A program made the translations under genes and the position numbers. Below, piece after piece: positions 61,196 through 64,000 of a stretch of DNA of 64,000 nt. This DNA is from G963668345 sp965226215 (lineage in GTDB: Bacteria > Acidobacteriota > Terriglobia > Bryobacterales > UBA6623): the NCBI GenBank assembly GCA_965226215.1, contig CBDDCH010000002.1, positions 1,116,001 to 1,180,000 of the forward strand. The letters are read 5' to 3'. Under the pieces are notes generated by a model that did no database searches, had not been told where the DNA came from, and saw only the letters and a program-made list of their open reading frames with translations. Every line of letters begins with the position of its first letter. Within the stretch, counting starts at the first letter, position 1.

Positions 61196-62431
61196 CTACT
61201 TATTACGCTTCTTTTGGGGTCTTGAACTATTGGGCGGTTTTCGGAGTACCAGCTTGGCGATGTGCTCCAGAACGGCTCGGAAATAAGCCCCGTCTCGGAC
61301 TGGCTCTTCCGTTTCATCGTCGAAACGGCTGGTCTCTCCGGGAAGGTAGTGAAACGGGAACCGCTGGGTCTGTTTGCGCGGAAGATAGCCCCAGCCGCCA
61401 CCCTCTTGAAAAACGGCATCGGCACTGGCCTTTTCTCGGGATAGGTTGGCCAACGTCGTCTCGTGTCCGTTATCGTCCTCGGTCATCCACACCGCTCGCG
61501 AAGTGGCTTGAAACTCCCGCAGACGCCTGATTTTTTCACCGGGTGTCATGCCGTTGCCGTGAATCAAGACCAGGTCACAAGCCTGGGCTAATGAGTCAGG
61601 GTAGGACATGCCGCTGCTGCCGGACGCTCCGATCGGCAGTGTGTAATCAGCTGTGTTGAATCGGTCGCGCACTATTTCGATCAGCCGGTTGATGTTCTCG
61701 GGAATGAATCGTCCGTGATCCCAACTGGATTCCTCAACGTCCCATTCGTTGGCGATATCGATGATGACGTTGCGGAGATCACTTCCAATTAGCCAGTCGG
61801 TGATATTTCGGGTCGCTGCTACAATCGCGTTCGGCGAATCAAAGATGTCATCTTGGCCCGGTTGGAAGTAAATGAGGCAGACGAACATGCCGCGCCGGTC
61901 GGCTTCCTCAACCAGTCTCCGCAGCCGTCTGAGCCACCCTTGTTTTAGAGAGCCGTCGGAGCGGAATGCGCTGACCAACGGACCCTGGCTCCCCGCCTGT
62001 CTGTGTCGCCGGAGAGTGTTGTTGATGTCGCTGCCGTGTTCAGGGTTATCCCCCTGCAAGCTGACACTTATGGCCAGCACCCCATGTTCCCGATAGAGGT
62101 CCAAAGCCTTAATGACCTCAGCCGTGTTGCGGTCAGGGTCAAAGTGCTCCTCGGACGAGAGCTCGTCCTCGAAGAGCGCCTGTGTCAGCCCGAGAGCCAT
62201 CAACTTACCGCGCGCCTGCGAGCGATACGCTCTCCCGGAATAGGTCAGGCGCCAGATGCTGCTCGGCGTATTGCGCACGTAGAACCGATTAGCCTTGTAG
62301 CGAGGTCCCAGCATCGAACCTGTGGCGATTTCGGCGCCTGTCAGTTCAACAGGAAACAAGCTAAGAAGTGCAATGGCAACAAGCCAAACCATCGATTTAA
62401 TACGCCGACATATCGTATCTTTTCGGACCAA
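61196..62431 (-). CDS. Exported glycosidase-like TIM-barrel protein
   Basis: A 411-residue secreted protein with a signal peptide near residues 13-33 (MVWLVAIALLSLFPVELTG). The core has the features of a clan A glycoside hydrolase barrel: the acid/base region DIANEWDVEES fits the Asn-Glu pair on strand 4, and a later WMTEDDNGH could hold the nucleophile. This suggests a cellulase-like (GH5-type) fold, although the family cannot be fixed. It forms a likely two-gene unit with the exported hydrolase 26 bp downstream. Confidence 0.6.
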   Translation of the reverse strand: MVRKDTICRRIKSMVWLVAIALLSLFPVELTGAEIATGSMLGPRYKANRFYVRNTPSSIWRLTYSGRAYRSQARGKLMALGLTQALFEDELSSEEHFDPDRNTAEVIKALDLYREHGVLAISVSLQGDNPEHGSDINNTLRRHRQAGSQGPLVSAFRSDGSLKQGWLRRLRRLVEEADRRGMFVCLIYFQPGQDDIFDSPNAIVAATRNITDWLIGSDLRNVIIDIANEWDVEESSWDHGRFIPENINRLIEIVRDRFNTADYTLPIGASGSSGMSYPDSLAQACDLVLIHGNGMTPGEKIRRLREFQATSRAVWMTEDDNGHETTLANLSREKASADAVFQEGGGWGYLPRKQTQRFPFHYLPGETSRFDDETEEPVRDGAYFRAVLEHIAKLVLRKPPNSSRPQKKRNK

Positions 62432-62718
62432 GATGAGAGAATGGGGCCGCCCACCGCCAAGCTGTGCAAGTCACCGGTCTCGGATAGCAGCGGCGCGGTT
62501 CCCCCATTGTGCCATACGGCAGTGCCGAGCGGTGCAGTCGCTGGTTGCGCTGAGAAGTCGGCGCTCGCCAGATGACCCCGCTCAGAACGGATGAATCCAC
62601 GGGCATCTCGACGCCGCCACCGGATACCGGCACGCATAGGCGGCTAAACGAGCGTGACCGCATTTATGAAATGGACTGCTTCGTTCAAAATCGGCCGAAC
62701 TGACGTTGCCACCGACGG

Positions 62719-63417
62719 CTACGAACCGTGCCGAATAGTGTAGAGCGCCAACCGCACTCGGTCCTTGACTTGCAGCTTGTCGAAGACGTTGCGCAGGTGA
62801 TTGCGAACGGTGTGGTCACTGATACTGAGGTGGCGTGCAATCTCCCTATACGGTTGACCCTGAGCCACCAACGACGCGATTTGGCGCTCGCGCGGAGTCA
62901 GACAACTCCACAGGGAAACGTCTTCGGCGGGTGGTGGCACGTGGGCCTTCTTGCGAGGACGCACCGGCGGAGTTTGGAGAAGGTGCGGCTTGAGATGAGC
63001 TAAGCTTTCCTCCAGCCAGGGGCCTCCCCGGTGAACTCTACGGACGGCTTGAATCAACTGCTTCGTCGCCGATTTCTTGGACACTATCCCCTTGGCGCCC
63101 AGTTCCAACGCGAGCGCGAGGGGCAAAGGGTCATCCACCCCGGTGAGGATAATGGTGCGCACTCCTAAGCGGGCTCTTTTCATCTGTCGCAGAACCTCAT
63201 GTCCATCAGGGGGTGGCATATCTAGGTCGAGAAGCAAGACGTCTACTTCGGCGCGGCGCATCAGCGAGCAGATGTCATTCCCGTGAGAGACTTCAGCAGC
63301 GACCTCGAGGTCGGGCTCTTCTTCCAGCAAGGTCCGGACGCCCGCCCGCAATAATTGGTGGTCGTCGACCACCGCAACCCGAATGCGCTCCCCCGTTCGT
63401 CGCGGCCGCGAAGCCAT
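62719..63417 (-). CDS. NarL/LuxR-type response regulator
   Basis: A 232-residue regulator. The N-terminal receiver domain has VVDDHQLLRAGV, phospho-acceptor Asp in LLLDLDMPPPDG, and the Thr-Lys pair in IILTGVDD and IVSKKSATKQL. The C-terminal LuxR helix-turn-helix begins LTPRERQIASLVAQG and ends in HTVRNHLRNVFDKLQ. A poorly conserved linker of about 25 residues joins them. No kinase is adjacent. It probably controls transcription in response to an unlinked sensor. Confidence 0.92.
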   Translation of the reverse strand: MASRPRRTGERIRVAVVDDHQLLRAGVRTLLEEEPDLEVAAEVSHGNDICSLMRRAEVDVLLLDLDMPPPDGHEVLRQMKRARLGVRTIILTGVDDPLPLALALELGAKGIVSKKSATKQLIQAVRRVHRGGPWLEESLAHLKPHLLQTPPVRPRKKAHVPPPAEDVSLWSCLTPRERQIASLVAQGQPYREIARHLSISDHTVRNHLRNVFDKLQVKDRVRLALYTIRHGS

Positions 63418-63539
63418 GCTCGCCTCTCCATAGTCTTATCGGCCATGGCAGCGGGGACGGCAGCACAACGGTTACTGTGAGAGAGCGCTAGGCCCAAGTA
63501 CTGCCTGTTTAGAAACGGTCGGAGGGGATTTCGCCGACT

Positions 63540-63921
63540 CTACGAATTCCCCGGTTGAAGGGCATTTTCATGCGCCAGACAGCGATGGATTTTCCCGAAT
63601 AGTTCCTGCCATTCGAAAGGCTTGGCGACATAGTCGTCCGCTTTAGCGGCGAAAGCCTTCTCGACGTCGCCCATGGTGGTCTTGGCCGTTAGCATGATAA
63701 TGGGAATGTGCGAAGTGTCAGGTCGTTCCTTGAGGATTTGGCACAATGTTAGGCCGTCGATGCCAGGCATCATGATGTCGAGCAAAATCAGGTCCGGCAT
63801 TTCGGCGAGCGCAGTCTGGAAGCCCGTTTCTCCGTCCGCCTCCACCAGCACATCGAAGCCCTGCATCTCCAATCGAAAAATGATCGGTTTCACGACGTCT
63901 TCTTCATCGTCGACGATTAAG
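63540..63921 (-). pseudogene. Single-domain response regulator cut at its 5' end by IS1380
   Basis: From the IS border the minus strand reads LIVDDEEDVVKPIIF, the normal beginning of a receiver domain minus its first few residues. It continues with phospho-acceptor Asp in LILLDIMMPGIDG, Thr in IIMLTAKTT and Lys in DDYVAKPFEW, and ends at 63540. Apart from the lost start the domain is complete. The IS1380 element begins at 63922, so translation would need a start provided by the element or the internal GTG at 63893, which would remove the acidic pocket. Confidence 0.85.
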
Positions 63922-64000
63922 CCCGCATTTCCAATTTGATTCAGACCTCTCGACCTTCCGGCGGCCTTGAGCGTCTTTATTCATAGGGGCTAGAGCCCGA
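63922..64000 (+). mobile_element. IS1380-family element, copy B (left end only)
   Basis: These 79 bases are identical to 6672-6750, the left end of IS1380 copy A. The element runs off the window edge. It is preceded by ATTAAG, close to the TTAA found before copy A. Confidence 0.93.

Noticed and set aside
1..64000. CRISPR arrays, rRNA genes and known anti-phage systems
   Set aside because: No regularly spaced repeats, rRNA-like segments or defence gene sets were seen; the only defence-like item is the PIN toxin pair.

Overview
The window is a 64 kb stretch of a moderately GC-rich bacterial chromosome. Most of it is ordinary housekeeping and biosynthetic genes; its last third is heavily rearranged by insertion sequences. 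The best guess for the host is an Acidobacteriota-like bacterium. This is inferred from the combination of an ispH-shc-hpn hopanoid cluster, TadG/TadE-type genes next to yggX, a Ccm operon with a cysteine-type CcmE, secreted proteins of unknown function, and a short remnant of a TPR protein. No rRNA or ribosomal protein gene is present to confirm it.

Layout: 0.2-4.2 kb holds an HTTM-like membrane protein, a TlpA-like thioredoxin, an alkyltransferase-like DNA repair protein and a degenerate sensor kinase. 4.3-17.8 kb is a lysine (diaminopimelate) region: two aspartokinases, an M20 DapE-like hydrolase, asd, dapB, dapA and dapD. It is interrupted by a PIN toxin-antitoxin pair, an IS1380-family element, an AhpD-like protein and a soluble sensor kinase. 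17.9-25.6 kb carries lon, pheA, der, a DUF2103-like protein and two exported proteins on mixed strands. 26-28.5 kb has a sugar-nucleotide epimerase and a GT39-type glycosyltransferase. 28.7-38 kb is the isoprenoid/hopanoid cluster: ispH, shc, hpnG, two zinc alcohol dehydrogenases, hpnC, hpnD and hpnE, mostly overlapping and presumably co-transcribed. ispH supplies IPP and DMAPP, HpnCDE make squalene, Shc cyclises it, and HpnG plus the two dehydrogenases may build the side chain.

38-45.6 kb is accessory DNA. It holds a small element with terminal inverted repeats, an rve-type IS that cuts off a tyrosine integrase, a tRNA-Arg(TCG) beside the integrase remnant, IS256-family copy 1, a MotB-like protein lacking the proton-carrying aspartate, a second small inverted-repeat element, a REC-pseudoREC-CheX fusion, and an IS630-family element. 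45.9-51.8 kb is a cytochrome c maturation operon (ccmE, ccmF, ccmH, ccmI-like, an unknown exported protein, ccmA, ccmB) with a Cys-type CcmE and no ccmC.

52-60.2 kb holds a TPR/zinc-peptidase gene broken by a stop codon, yggX, and a Tad locus. The tadG-like gene there is destroyed by a stop, a frameshift, an ISXO2/IS1595-type remnant and IS256 copy 3; two tadE-like genes survive. The window closes with two secreted hydrolase-like proteins, a LuxR-type response regulator and a receiver protein whose 5' end is cut by a second IS1380 copy running off the edge. Three nearly identical 1414-bp IS256 copies, two of them with intact 9-bp target duplications, show recent transposition.
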